A DNA stretch of 23,092 nucleotides from Acidobacteriaceae bacterium (GTDB taxonomy: Bacteria; Acidobacteriota; Terriglobia; Terriglobales; Acidobacteriaceae): assembly GCA_031296355.1 (NCBI GenBank), contig JARLFX010000109.1, positions 1-23,092 on the forward strand, given 5' to 3'. This document shows, piece after piece, positions 16,447 through 23,092 of this stretch. Under the pieces are notes generated by a model. That model worked only from the letters and a program-made list of their open reading frames with translations, was not told the origin of the DNA and did no database searches. How positions within the stretch are numbered: position 1 is the stretch's first letter; every line of letters begins with the position of its first letter. Made by a program: the position numbers and the translations under genes.

Positions 16447-17436
16447 GTGCCGAGACTGTTTCGTCCCCACCGTTTGTCCGTTAAACAGGCCGTATCGCTA
16501 CTTTGTCTGATAACGCTATGTTCGATGGCGAAGGCAGCTGACAAGGACGCGTCTCAACCTGCAGGAATTGAATGGCATAAGGGTCCGTATCTTGCGAGCA
16601 TTGGCACAGTAGCGCAGATACAGGTGCCTAAGGGTTACGCTTTCACTGATAGTGCGGGTACTCGGCGCTTTCTGGAATTAGCGCACAATCCATCGTCAGA
16701 AGCAGATCTTGGTATGGTGCTTCCTATCTCGGATGAGGAATCCAAGGATAAGAACACAAATTCCTCCGCTGACTGGTTTGTCCTCTTTAGTTTTGATGAA
16801 GTGGGTTACATCAAAGATACGGAAAAATCTTCGCTGGATGCTAATAAGATTTTCACGTCACTCCAGAAGAATACCGAGGAAGAAAACGAGTACCGTAAAC
16901 AGCACGGGTGGGCATCATTTCATTTGGTGCGCTGGCAGACTCCACCTTTCTACGATGGCAGGACGAATAATCTGACATGGTCTACGCTTGGTCGCTCTGA
17001 AGATGCGAAAGAGGGTGATTCCATCAACTATTCGACTCGCTACCTCGGACGCCAGGGCGCAATGAGCGCAGACCTCGTGCTGGATCCAACAGAGATGGAT
17101 TATGTTCTGCCGAGATACCAGGTCTTGATGAGCGGGTTTTCATTTAAGACAGGAAGCCGCTATGCGGACTTTGTAAAGGGAGACAAAGTAGCCGAGTACG
17201 GGCTTACCGCATTGATCGCAGGCGGAGCGGCAGCGGTCGCAATGAAGACTGGTTTATTTACGAAGCTGTTAGTGTTTCTGGGAGCCATGTGGAAGGCGAT
17301 CGCTGTCTTCTTTATCGCTCTTGCGACGCGGCTAAAAGCCATCATCAAAAAAATACGTTTGAAATTTTCAAGTAAACATAGCGATGATGAGCGTCAGAAA
17401 GAAATTGAGACGCAGGCAAATAAGTCGGACCTATGA
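16447..17436 (+). CDS. DUF2167 family membrane protein
   Basis: A 329-residue exported or membrane protein from GTG 16447, which has GGGAGG four bases upstream; a TTG at 16435 would add four residues but lacks such a site. A signal sequence (about residues 12-31, ending SMAKA) is followed by a large extracytoplasmic domain with the DUF2167 pattern: GPYLASIGTVAQIQVPKGY, AGTRRFLEL, DWFVLFSFDEVGYIKD, TEEENEYRK, HGWASFHLVRWQTPPFYD, INYSTRYLGRQG and YADFVKGDKVAEYGLTALIAGGAAAVA. Two hydrophobic C-terminal segments and a basic, charged tail follow. The family's function is unknown. The gene is visibly AT-richer than its neighbours and overlaps the next gene by four bases (ATGA). Confidence 0.88.
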   Translation: MPRLFRPHRLSVKQAVSLLCLITLCSMAKAADKDASQPAGIEWHKGPYLASIGTVAQIQVPKGYAFTDSAGTRRFLELAHNPSSEADLGMVLPISDEESKDKNTNSSADWFVLFSFDEVGYIKDTEKSSLDANKIFTSLQKNTEEENEYRKQHGWASFHLVRWQTPPFYDGRTNNLTWSTLGRSEDAKEGDSINYSTRYLGRQGAMSADLVLDPTEMDYVLPRYQVLMSGFSFKTGSRYADFVKGDKVAEYGLTALIAGGAAAVAMKTGLFTKLLVFLGAMWKAIAVFFIALATRLKAIIKKIRLKFSSKHSDDERQKEIETQANKSDL

Positions 17437-17987
17437 CGGCAATCGACAAAGAGCTAATAGGAGCAATCTATGCTCTCTATGGATGGGAATGCTTGCATTG
17501 GCTTAAAGGTGAGCAGGTCGCTTTTACCCGCTGGATTCATACCTGGCACCAATGGCAAATCGACGACCACAGCTTCACTTTGCTCAATCGTATGCCATAT
17601 GTGGTGAACCCGATCAGCATCCGGCCAGCATGGATTGTGTATTCAGCCGAACCGGGACTATTAGATATTCGTAAAGCAGAGCGGCTCTTTTGTGCCTGTC
17701 CGAGATTGCTGAGTGTCTCTGCGGTAGCGAGCATCTTCCTGATACTCATTGTCGTGCCGTTAGTCGTGGGTACTGGTCTTCTGCCGTTCTTATGGAGAGA
17801 ACTTGCAGCTGTGATAGCTATCAATCAGATATGTGCAGGCTGGATGATGCATCGCGCCATGAAGGCATGGGGAAGGTCAAAAGAACTTGTGATTCGACGA
17901 ATGCTAGAGGTTAGTCTCAATCCTATTGCTGCCGCTCGTAGTGCAGATATTGCTGCGGTTGAAATATTTCAGAGTCGTGGTATCTAA
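17433..17987 (+). CDS. Two-helix membrane protein of unknown function, coupled to the DUF2167 gene
   Basis: A 184-residue protein whose ATG overlaps the stop of the DUF2167 gene (ATGA), so translation is very probably coupled. The N-terminal half (about 1-88) is soluble and Trp-rich (YGWECLHWLKG, WIHTWHQWQIDD), followed by SVSAVASIFLILIVVPLVV and AAVIAINQICAGWMM as two hydrophobic segments at about 90-112 and 119-137, then a basic cytoplasmic-looking tail. I do not recognise the family. Base composition is AT-rich like its partner. Its stop codon abuts that of yqeY on the other strand with no gap, so no terminator can fit between them. Confidence 0.8.
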   Translation: MTAIDKELIGAIYALYGWECLHWLKGEQVAFTRWIHTWHQWQIDDHSFTLLNRMPYVVNPISIRPAWIVYSAEPGLLDIRKAERLFCACPRLLSVSAVASIFLILIVVPLVVGTGLLPFLWRELAAVIAINQICAGWMMHRAMKAWGRSKELVIRRMLEVSLNPIAAARSADIAAVEIFQSRGI

Positions 17988-18458
17988 CTATTTTGCTAGT
18001 GCAGCTTTCACCAGATCACTGATTATCTTGCCATCTGCGCGGATGCCGTCTGCGGCTACTTTGGCCTGGATGAGTTTCATCACGGAGCCCATGTCGCGGG
18101 GGCCGGGTTTGGCGCCGTTGGTTGCAGTGAGTTGCTCGATGGCTCCGGCGACGAGAGCTTTGATTTCGTCTTCACCGGCGGATTGGGGCAGGTAGGCTTC
18201 GATCAGCTTGATCTCTTCCTGTTCCTTTGCGGCGAGTTCGGGACGGTTGCCCTTGGTGAAGGCCTCCACAGAGTCTTTGCGCTGGTTGATGAGGGTGCCG
18301 AGAATCTTCTGGGCTTCGGCTTCGGTCAGGGGTTCGCGCTTGTCTATCTCTTTGCTTTTCAATGCGGATTTGACCATGCGCAACGCTTCCAGCTTCTGCG
18401 CCTCACGCGCTTTCATGGCGGTGATGATGTCTGCGTTCAGCTTTTCGACGATGCCCAT
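17988..18458 (-). CDS. YqeY/GatB-like domain protein
   Basis: A 156-residue, largely helical protein of the YqeY family, which shares the tRNA-binding tail domain of GatB and is thought to act on tRNA or aminoacyl-tRNA metabolism. Visible family features are the N-terminal ADIITAMKAREAQKLEALRMVKSALK, RKDSVEAFTKGNRPELAAKE, EIKLIEAYLPQ and the C-terminal GSVMKLIQAKVAADG with KIISDLVKAALAK. ATG 18458 starts the conserved part (MGIVEKL) and has GAGGC about seven bases upstream; an upstream frame extension of 11 residues is not supported. A promoter candidate with a perfect TATAAT lies 32 bases upstream. The role is inferred from the family. Confidence 0.9.
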   Translation of the reverse strand: MGIVEKLNADIITAMKAREAQKLEALRMVKSALKSKEIDKREPLTEAEAQKILGTLINQRKDSVEAFTKGNRPELAAKEQEEIKLIEAYLPQSAGEDEIKALVAGAIEQLTATNGAKPGPRDMGSVMKLIQAKVAADGIRADGKIISDLVKAALAK

Positions 18459-18489
18459 GCTTATAGCCTCTTTCGTAGTGCAGCCTTCC

Positions 18490-18519
18490 ATTATAGAAAA
18501 CTACGGGGATTCTTGTCGC
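18490..18519 (-). promoter_or_regulatory. Promoter candidate for yqeY
   Basis: On the minus strand GCGACA (18514-18519, four of six -35 bases) is followed after 18 bases by a perfect TATAAT (18490-18495). Transcription would start near 18483, giving a leader of about 25 bases before the ATG at 18458 with its Shine-Dalgarno. Confidence 0.5.
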
Positions 18520-18617
18520 TCGGTACAATAAAGAGGAAGGCCAAAAGACTGCAGCCGGCATACGGCAGAGGAACTCGGCGTAAGCCCCCGCGCCCCTTCC
18601 AGAAGGAATCACAATCC

Positions 18618-19790
18618 ATGCTTCGTAAGATCAGGCTCTTTACCCCCGGACCGACTCCGTTGCTTCCTGCCGCCCAGTTTGCCATGGCAGCCGCGGACAT
18701 CCACCATCGCACGCCCGAGTTTCGCGTGCTCTACACGCGCGTGCTCGCACAGATGAAGGAGTTCTACGGCACGAAGAACGACGTCATCATCCTGTCGTCT
18801 TCGGGTACAGGAGCGATGGAGGCATCGGTCAGCAACCTGACCTCGCCCGGCGACCGCGTACTGGTGCTCTGTTCCGGTAAGTTTGGCGAGCGCTGGACTG
18901 CGCTGGGCAAGGCTTTCGGCTGCACGGTGGATACCATCACAGTGCCTTACGGCCAGACATTTGATCTCGCAGAGGTGAAGGCACATCTGCACCTGGAGAC
19001 GCGCGCCGTCTTTATGCAGGCGACGGAGACTTCGACCGGCATCCGCAATGACGTGAAGGGCGTGGCCGAGCTGATCAAGGCGCAGAAGAGCGAAGCGCTG
19101 CTGATCGTGGACGCGATCACCGGCCTGGGAACCACGACGCTGGACATCGATGCCTGGGGCGTGGACGTACTTATCGGCGGATCGCAGAAGGCGTTCATGA
19201 TTCCTCCGGGGCTCTCGTTCCTCGCGATCAGCGATAAGGCATGGGACCGCATGGAAGCGACTTACAATCCGCGCTACTACTTTGACCTGCGCAAGGAACG
19301 CAAGAACGCGAAGGGTGGCGAAAGCGCCTATACGCCGGCGGTTGCGTTGATTGCAGCGCTGGGTGCATCGCTTGACTGGATCACCGCGCAGGGCGATGGC
19401 GATCTGGCGAAGGGCCGCGTGGCCATGGTGCACAACGCAGAGACGATTGCCGCGATGACGCGCGCAGCCGTGCAGGCACTGGGCTTCACGCTCTTTGCGC
19501 CGTCTGCACCGTCTGCCGCTGCCACCAGCGTGCTGGCACCTGAGGGCGTGGATTCCGGCGCGATCGTGAAGGAGCTGAAGGCGCGCTTTGGCGCCACCAT
19601 CACCAACGGCCAGGGCGATATGAAGGGCAAGATCTTCCGCATCGCGCACCTCGGATTCTTTGATTACATGGATACCATCGCGCTGATCGGCGCACTGGAG
19701 CATGTGGCGTTGAAGCTGAAGCTGCCGGGCGCTGAGTTTGGCAAGGGCTTAATTGCAGCGCAGAAGGTTTACGCAGAAGCCACCAAGTAA
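18618..19790 (+). CDS. Class V PLP-dependent aminotransferase (alanine-glyoxylate / serine-pyruvate type)
   Basis: A 390-residue pyridoxal-phosphate enzyme. The start MLRKIRLFTPGPTPLLP and HHRTPEFRVLY are typical of the alanine-glyoxylate/serine-pyruvate aminotransferase branch of class V. The PLP lysine is K191 in GGSQKAFMIPPGL; SSSGTGAMEA holds the phosphate-binding loop, and DAITGLGTTTLDID carries the aspartate that binds the ring nitrogen. ATG 18618 has AAGGA ten bases upstream. It lies 51 bases ahead of serA on the same strand. That pairing suggests it may work as the phosphoserine aminotransferase of serine synthesis in place of SerC, as reported for broad-specificity class V enzymes of methanogens, but this is inferred. 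A direct alanine or serine:glyoxylate role is the main alternative. Confidence 0.92.
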   Translation: MLRKIRLFTPGPTPLLPAAQFAMAAADIHHRTPEFRVLYTRVLAQMKEFYGTKNDVIILSSSGTGAMEASVSNLTSPGDRVLVLCSGKFGERWTALGKAFGCTVDTITVPYGQTFDLAEVKAHLHLETRAVFMQATETSTGIRNDVKGVAELIKAQKSEALLIVDAITGLGTTTLDIDAWGVDVLIGGSQKAFMIPPGLSFLAISDKAWDRMEATYNPRYYFDLRKERKNAKGGESAYTPAVALIAALGASLDWITAQGDGDLAKGRVAMVHNAETIAAMTRAAVQALGFTLFAPSAPSAAATSVLAPEGVDSGAIVKELKARFGATITNGQGDMKGKIFRIAHLGFFDYMDTIALIGALEHVALKLKLPGAEFGKGLIAAQKVYAEATK

Positions 19791-19841
19791 TTCCATCGCG
19801 GTCCACGCAGGCTGCCACAGCACGTGCAAGAGGGAGTAGCA

Positions 19842-21458
19842 ATGAAGATTGTTCTCGCAGAAAAAGTGTCTCCGGCGACGCTCGCCGTTTTCCAGCAGGA
19901 GCCGGCGTGGAATGTGGTGACGCCGGACCAGATCAAGAATGGCCTGGCCGCTGAACTGGCCGATGCTGACGCGCTGGTTGTCCGCTCTGCCGTGCAGGTG
20001 GATGCGAAGTTGCTGGACGCCGCGCCGAAGCTGCGCGTGATTGGCCGCGCCGGTGTTGGCGTGGACAACATTGATACTCCGGCGGCAACGCATCGCGGCA
20101 TTGTGGTGATGAATACGCCGGGTGCGAATGCGGTGGCAGTCGCGGAGCTCACCATCGGGCTGATGTTGACCATGGCGCGCAAGATCGCCACGGCCAATAC
20201 CACCATGCATGCGGGCAAGTGGGACAAGAAGTCGCTGCAGGGTTCTGAACTGCGCGGCAAGACGCTGGCGATCCTTGGCCTGGGACGCATTGGGCTGGAG
20301 GTAGCGGCGCGTGCGCAGAGCTTTGGCATGGAACTGATCGGCTACGATCCGTTTATCGCTCCGGCTGTTGCGCGTGAGAACGGCGTGGCGCTGGTGACGA
20401 TGGACGATCTCTTCAAGCGTGCGGATTACCTGACGCTGCACGTTGGGTTGACGCCGCAGACCGAGGGCATCATCAATGCGACCTCGCTCGCGATCATGAA
20501 GAAGGGTGTGCGCATCATTAATTGCGCGCGCGGCGAATTGATTGTGGAAGAGGCGCTGCAGGAGGCGCTGAAGTCTGGCCATGTGGCTGGAGCTGCTTTG
20601 GACGTATTCCACCAGGAGCCGCTGAAGGAGTCTCCGTATCACGCACTGGACAATGCCATTCTGACGCCGCACATCGCCGGTTCGACAGACGAGGCGCAGG
20701 AGGCTATCGGCATTCAGCTGGCGGAGCAGGTGAAGGCATACCTGAAGCTGGGCGTAGTGCAGAATGCGGTGAACCTGCCGTCGCTTTCGGAGAAGGAATA
20801 CCGCGAGATGGCGCCGTACATTGAGATGGCCGAGCGGCTGGGCCGTTTCCTGGCGCATGGTGCGCAGGGCAATCTCGAAGGTATTCGCCTGAGCTACTCT
20901 GGCCGCCTGGCAGAGGGCAAGACCGAGTTGATTCGCAATGCTGCACTGAGCGGCGTGCTGGCGGACTCTGATGCGGTGAACCGCATCAACGCAAGCGCTA
21001 TCGCACAGGAGCGCGGGCTGCGCGTGCACGAAGACAAGAAGCCGGTCGCCAGTGGCGGCGCGGGCAACGTGCTGAAGATTACGCTGCACTTCAGCGCGGG
21101 TGATTCCACCGGCAGCGCGACGGTGCTGCACGGCAATTCGCCGCGCCTGATCGCGTATGACAACATCGATATCGAAGCGCCGCTGACGGGCATGCTGCTC
21201 TGCATCCGCAACAAGGATGTACCCGGCGTGGTGGGCCGCATGGGCACCGTGCTGGGCGAGCACAAGATCAACATCGCCAACTTTGCGCTGGGCCGCTCGG
21301 TGCGCAGCCAGAGCGTTCCGCAGGGACAGGCGCTTGCCGTGATCCAGATTGATGCACCGGATGCGAAGTCAGAGAACGCGGCGGTGGAGGCATTGCGCAA
21401 GGTGGAAGCGATTGAGAGCGTCCGCCTGGTGGAGTTGGAATCGGGAGAGTCGAGGTAG
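19842..21458 (+). CDS. serA: D-3-phosphoglycerate dehydrogenase
   Basis: First enzyme of serine biosynthesis: oxidises 3-phosphoglycerate to 3-phosphohydroxypyruvate with NAD. The 538-residue length matches the long type 1 form with an intervening (ASB) domain and a C-terminal ACT domain. The N-terminal substrate and NAD domains contain VIGRAGVGVDNID, the nucleotide loop GLGRIG (about 146-151), the catalytic arginine in NCARGELIVEEAL, and the catalytic histidine in LTPHIAGSTDEAQ. The ACT domain (LLCIRNKDVPGVVGRMGTVLGEHKINIANF) suggests serine feedback, as in the family. ATG 19842 is preceded by GAGGGAG; a GTG at 19824 is less likely. It lies between the class V aminotransferase and the FmdB-type gene, all on the same strand. 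Confidence 0.97.
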   Translation: MKIVLAEKVSPATLAVFQQEPAWNVVTPDQIKNGLAAELADADALVVRSAVQVDAKLLDAAPKLRVIGRAGVGVDNIDTPAATHRGIVVMNTPGANAVAVAELTIGLMLTMARKIATANTTMHAGKWDKKSLQGSELRGKTLAILGLGRIGLEVAARAQSFGMELIGYDPFIAPAVARENGVALVTMDDLFKRADYLTLHVGLTPQTEGIINATSLAIMKKGVRIINCARGELIVEEALQEALKSGHVAGAALDVFHQEPLKESPYHALDNAILTPHIAGSTDEAQEAIGIQLAEQVKAYLKLGVVQNAVNLPSLSEKEYREMAPYIEMAERLGRFLAHGAQGNLEGIRLSYSGRLAEGKTELIRNAALSGVLADSDAVNRINASAIAQERGLRVHEDKKPVASGGAGNVLKITLHFSAGDSTGSATVLHGNSPRLIAYDNIDIEAPLTGMLLCIRNKDVPGVVGRMGTVLGEHKINIANFALGRSVRSQSVPQGQALAVIQIDAPDAKSENAAVEALRKVEAIESVRLVELESGESR

Positions 21459-21460
21459 TT

Positions 21461-21793
21461 ATGCCGCTTTACGAATATGAATGCACGCAATGCAAACGGC
21501 ACACGGAGAAGATACAGAAGTTCTCCGATCCGGAGATTGTTGCCTGCCCGCACTGCGGGGGCAAGCTGGAGCGCGTGATCACGGCTCCTTCCGTGCAGTT
21601 CAAGGGCGGCGGGTGGTTCAGCGACGGGTACTCCTCGTCAAAATCTACGGGGACGCACGACAGTTCCTCGTCGATCAGCAGCGCCACGGCTCCGAGCAAT
21701 TCAGACTCTGCCAGCAGTAGTTCATCTGCAAGTGAAAGCAAGCCTGCTACACCTGCAACGCCAGCACCTTCTACGTCGTCCGACAAAAAGTAA
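21461..21793 (+). CDS. FmdB-type zinc ribbon protein with Ser-rich tail
   Basis: A 110-residue protein. The first 55 residues are an FmdB/CxxC_CxxC_SSSS zinc ribbon: MPLYEYECTQCKRHTEKIQ with C8-xx-C11 and ACPHCGGKLERVI with C29-xx-C32, followed by APSVQFKGGGWFSDGY. The remaining half is a low-complexity Ser/Ala/Pro/Thr tail. The family is called a putative regulator but its role is not established; zinc binding is strongly implied by the four cysteines. ATG 21461 starts two bases after the serA stop, with a GAGG at the end of serA as ribosome-binding site, so it is probably co-translated with serA. A strong terminator follows. Confidence 0.93.
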   Translation: MPLYEYECTQCKRHTEKIQKFSDPEIVACPHCGGKLERVITAPSVQFKGGGWFSDGYSSSKSTGTHDSSSSISSATAPSNSDSASSSSSASESKPATPATPAPSTSSDKK

Positions 21794-21813
21794 CCAGTAC
21801 TGCTTCTGAATAT

Positions 21814-21845
21814 AAGAAGACCTGCCAGGGTGGCAGGTCTTTTTG
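21814..21845 (+). terminator. Rho-independent terminator after the aminotransferase-serA-fmdB operon
   Basis: A 10-bp perfect stem AGACCTGCCA/TGGCAGGTCT (21818-21827 and 21831-21840) with a GGG loop, followed by a T-run. A-rich bases before the stem pair with the T-run, so it could also act on the minus-strand gene that ends at 21858. Confidence 0.9.
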
Positions 21846-21857
21846 CATTGTGGTGGC

Positions 21858-22070
21858 TCAGGATTTCTTCTTCGGTACTTTCGCGCCAGCCTTGCGTGCC
21901 TCTGAAAGCCCGATGGCTATGGCCTGCTTGCGGCTGGTGACCTTTTTGCCGCTTCCGCTCTTCAGCTTGCCTTCATGCAGGGCGTGCATCTCGCGTTCCA
22001 CACTCTTTCCCGCTGCCGGGCCGTACTTCCTCGTAGACTTCTTCTTTGCTGCTGCCTTCCTGGTTGCCAT
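21858..22070 (-). CDS. Small basic DUF6496-type protein
   Basis: A 70-residue, very lysine-rich protein: MATRKAAAKKKSTRKYG, then SVEREMHALHEGKLKSGSGKKVTSRKQAIAIGLSEARKAGAK, ending KKKS. The RKQAIAIGLSEARK stretch and the flanking pattern match the DUF6496 group found in many bacteria. A DNA- or RNA-binding role is plausible from the charge but unproven. ATG 22070 has GGGGGA seven bases upstream. The frame is open for far longer upstream, but that extension lies antisense to the pirin gene. It converges with the FmdB-type gene and shares its terminator region. Confidence 0.88.
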   Translation of the reverse strand: MATRKAAAKKKSTRKYGPAAGKSVEREMHALHEGKLKSGSGKKVTSRKQAIAIGLSEARKAGAKVPKKKS

Positions 22071-22214
22071 GGATGTTCCCCCTAAATAACGTAAGAAGGC
22101 AACTTGGAAGCGAAAGGTTGCACAGCTACCGTTGCACAATCGGGCCAAATGAATCGTTTCTGCACCTCGGGAATCCATAGCATGGAACGAAATACCATAT
22201 TGCGAGGAGCTGCG

Positions 22215-22910
22215 ATGCTGACGATACGACGGTCTAACGAACGCGGCCATGCGAACCACGGATGGCTGGATTCCAACTTTAGTTTTTCCTTTGCCGATTA
22301 CTATGACCCCGAGCAGATGGGCTTTCGTGCGCTGCGCGTGATCAACGAAGACCGCATCGCCCCGGCGATGGGCTTCGGCAAGCACCCGCACCGCGACATG
22401 GAGATCCTGACCTACGTGCTGGAGGGCGCGATCGCGCATGAGGACTCTACCGGCGCGAGCGAGACGCTTACCCCCGGCGAGCTGCAGCATATGTCTGCCG
22501 GCAGCGGTGTGCGCCACAGCGAGATGAATCCTTCGCCCGGCGAGGAGTGCCACATGCTGCAGATCTGGCTGCTGCCTAACCAGAACGGCATTACGCCGAA
22601 GTATGAGCAGAAGCGCTTTACGGTGACGACCGAGCCGGACAAGCTGCATCTGCTGGCAAGCAAGGATGGACGCGACGGCTCCTTCCACGTCTACAGCGAT
22701 GCGGAGTTGCTTGCCGCGAAGCTGACGGCGGGCGCCAGCGTGACGCATACGTTTGGTGGCGGCTACGGCTGGCTGCAGGTAGGGCGCGGCAGCGTGACAG
22801 CGAACGGCGTGGAGTTGAAGCAGGGTGATGCCGTGGCCATCAGCGGGGAAAGCGCGCTGACAGTTGCCAGCGCAGACGGCGGCGAAGTGCTGCTGTTTGA
22901 CCTGGACTAA
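22215..22910 (+). CDS. Pirin family protein (YhhW-like bicupin)
   Basis: A 231-residue cupin protein. The N-terminal cupin carries the pirin metal ligands: FGKHPHRDMEILTYVLEG (two histidines) and GSGVRHSEMNPSPGEECHMLQIW (His and Glu), so an iron-type metal site is expected. The C-terminal part (YSDAELLAAKLTAG, GWLQVGRGSVTANGVELKQGDAVAI) forms the second, less conserved barrel. Some bacterial pirins show quercetin 2,3-dioxygenase activity, but the natural role is unknown. ATG 22215 with GAGGAG five bases upstream starts the conserved LTIRRSNERGH; an upstream extension to 22104 is not supported. Its stop codon overlaps the purF stop on the other strand by three bases. Confidence 0.93.
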   Translation: MLTIRRSNERGHANHGWLDSNFSFSFADYYDPEQMGFRALRVINEDRIAPAMGFGKHPHRDMEILTYVLEGAIAHEDSTGASETLTPGELQHMSAGSGVRHSEMNPSPGEECHMLQIWLLPNQNGITPKYEQKRFTVTTEPDKLHLLASKDGRDGSFHVYSDAELLAAKLTAGASVTHTFGGGYGWLQVGRGSVTANGVELKQGDAVAISGESALTVASADGGEVLLFDLD

Positions 22911-23092
22911 GGAAGTAGCTGGAACGCGAGGGACTTCTGCGTGTCGGGCTTTGCCGGTTTCTCCGCTGGAGATTCCGGTGAAGCTACGGCAGGCAGAATC
23001 TCTTTCACGTCAATCCACTGCGTGGGATAGTTGCCGGTGTAGCAGGCGGTGCAGTAGGTGTTGCCTTCGCCACCGTCGCAGCAGGCCAGCAG
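22907..23092 (-). CDS. purF: Amidophosphoribosyltransferase, C-terminal end (cut by the window edge)
   Basis: The last 61 codons of a gene that continues past the right edge. The start of the fragment, ACCDGGEGNTYCTACYTGNYPT, is the conserved C-terminal motif of PurF, the first committed enzyme of purine synthesis, which makes 5-phosphoribosylamine from PRPP and glutamine. The YCTAC pair of cysteines corresponds to ligands of the [4Fe-4S] cluster in Bacillus-type PurF. A Pro/Ala/Lys-rich tail follows to the stop TAG. The main domains lie outside the window. It converges with the pirin gene, overlapping its last three bases (22907-22909 or 22910). Confidence 0.88.
   Translation of the reverse strand: MLACCDGGEGNTYCTACYTGNYPTQWIDVKEILPAVASPESPAEKPAKPDTQKSLAFQLLP

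Noticed and set aside
17981..17995. Possible terminator between the DUF2167 partner gene and yqeY
   Set aside because: The two stop codons abut with no spare bases, and no hairpin with a T-run is visible.
18513..18529. TTGTCG and TACAAT as a promoter for the aminotransferase gene
   Set aside because: The two hexamers are only five bases apart, far too close for a sigma-70 promoter, and no other -35 fits.
18609..19703. Minus-strand frame opposite the aminotransferase gene
   Set aside because: Cys/Arg/His-rich shadow of a confidently assigned gene.
19749..21263. 504-codon minus-strand frame opposite serA
   Set aside because: Its size is striking, but the translation is low-information (Arg/Gln/His-rich) and serA is certain on the other strand.
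22071..22748. Upstream extension of the DUF6496 gene
   Set aside because: It is antisense to the pirin gene; the small protein has its own start and ribosome-binding site at 22070.

Overview
The window is a compact, GC-rich bacterial chromosomal segment of mostly housekeeping genes on both strands. Gene families, overall base composition and the short dispersed hairpin repeats suggest an Acidobacteriota genome (Terriglobia; Granulicella, Terriglobus or Edaphobacter-like). That placement is an inference from pattern familiarity, since there is no rRNA gene here. No rRNA, tRNA, CRISPR array, transposase or phage gene was seen, and no gap between genes exceeds about 200 bases.

Layout. Positions 1-2781 (minus): the HslVU ATP-dependent protease, with a small AT-rich unknown gene between hslV and hslU, then the first codons of an unknown downstream gene. 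Positions 2899-6347 (plus): a small membrane-anchored unknown protein, a cation diffusion facilitator, release factor 1 (prfA) and the methyltransferase that modifies its GGQ loop (prmC). Positions 6365-6440: two short hairpin repeats between convergent genes. Positions 6476-12378 (minus): an FAD-dependent oxidoreductase, the disaggregase ClpB with a structured leader and a heat-shock-like promoter candidate, and an RlmI-type rRNA methyltransferase. Positions 12422-13162 (minus): a secreted protein of unknown function, divergent from a glutathione peroxidase (13348-13899, plus). Positions 14050-16350 (plus): a bifunctional (p)ppGpp synthetase/hydrolase.

Positions 16447-17987 (plus) hold an AT-richer two-gene unit: a DUF2167-type membrane protein and a translationally coupled two-helix membrane protein. 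It is preceded by a 10-bp perfect inverted repeat. The rest is yqeY (minus), a class V aminotransferase followed by serA and an FmdB-type zinc ribbon protein (plus, ending at a strong terminator), a small basic DUF6496 protein (minus), a pirin (plus), and the 3' end of purF (minus).

Functional threads: protein quality control (HslVU, ClpB), translation (RF1, PrmC, RlmI), stress signalling and peroxide defence (RSH, Gpx), and serine synthesis (aminotransferase plus SerA). The points most worth a second look are HslV's N-terminal prosegment ahead of its catalytic threonine, the clpB leader, the DUF2167 gene pair, the aminotransferase-serA pairing, and several inverted repeats that overlap start codons or sit at gene boundaries. 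Nothing here is clearly a new defence or mobile system.
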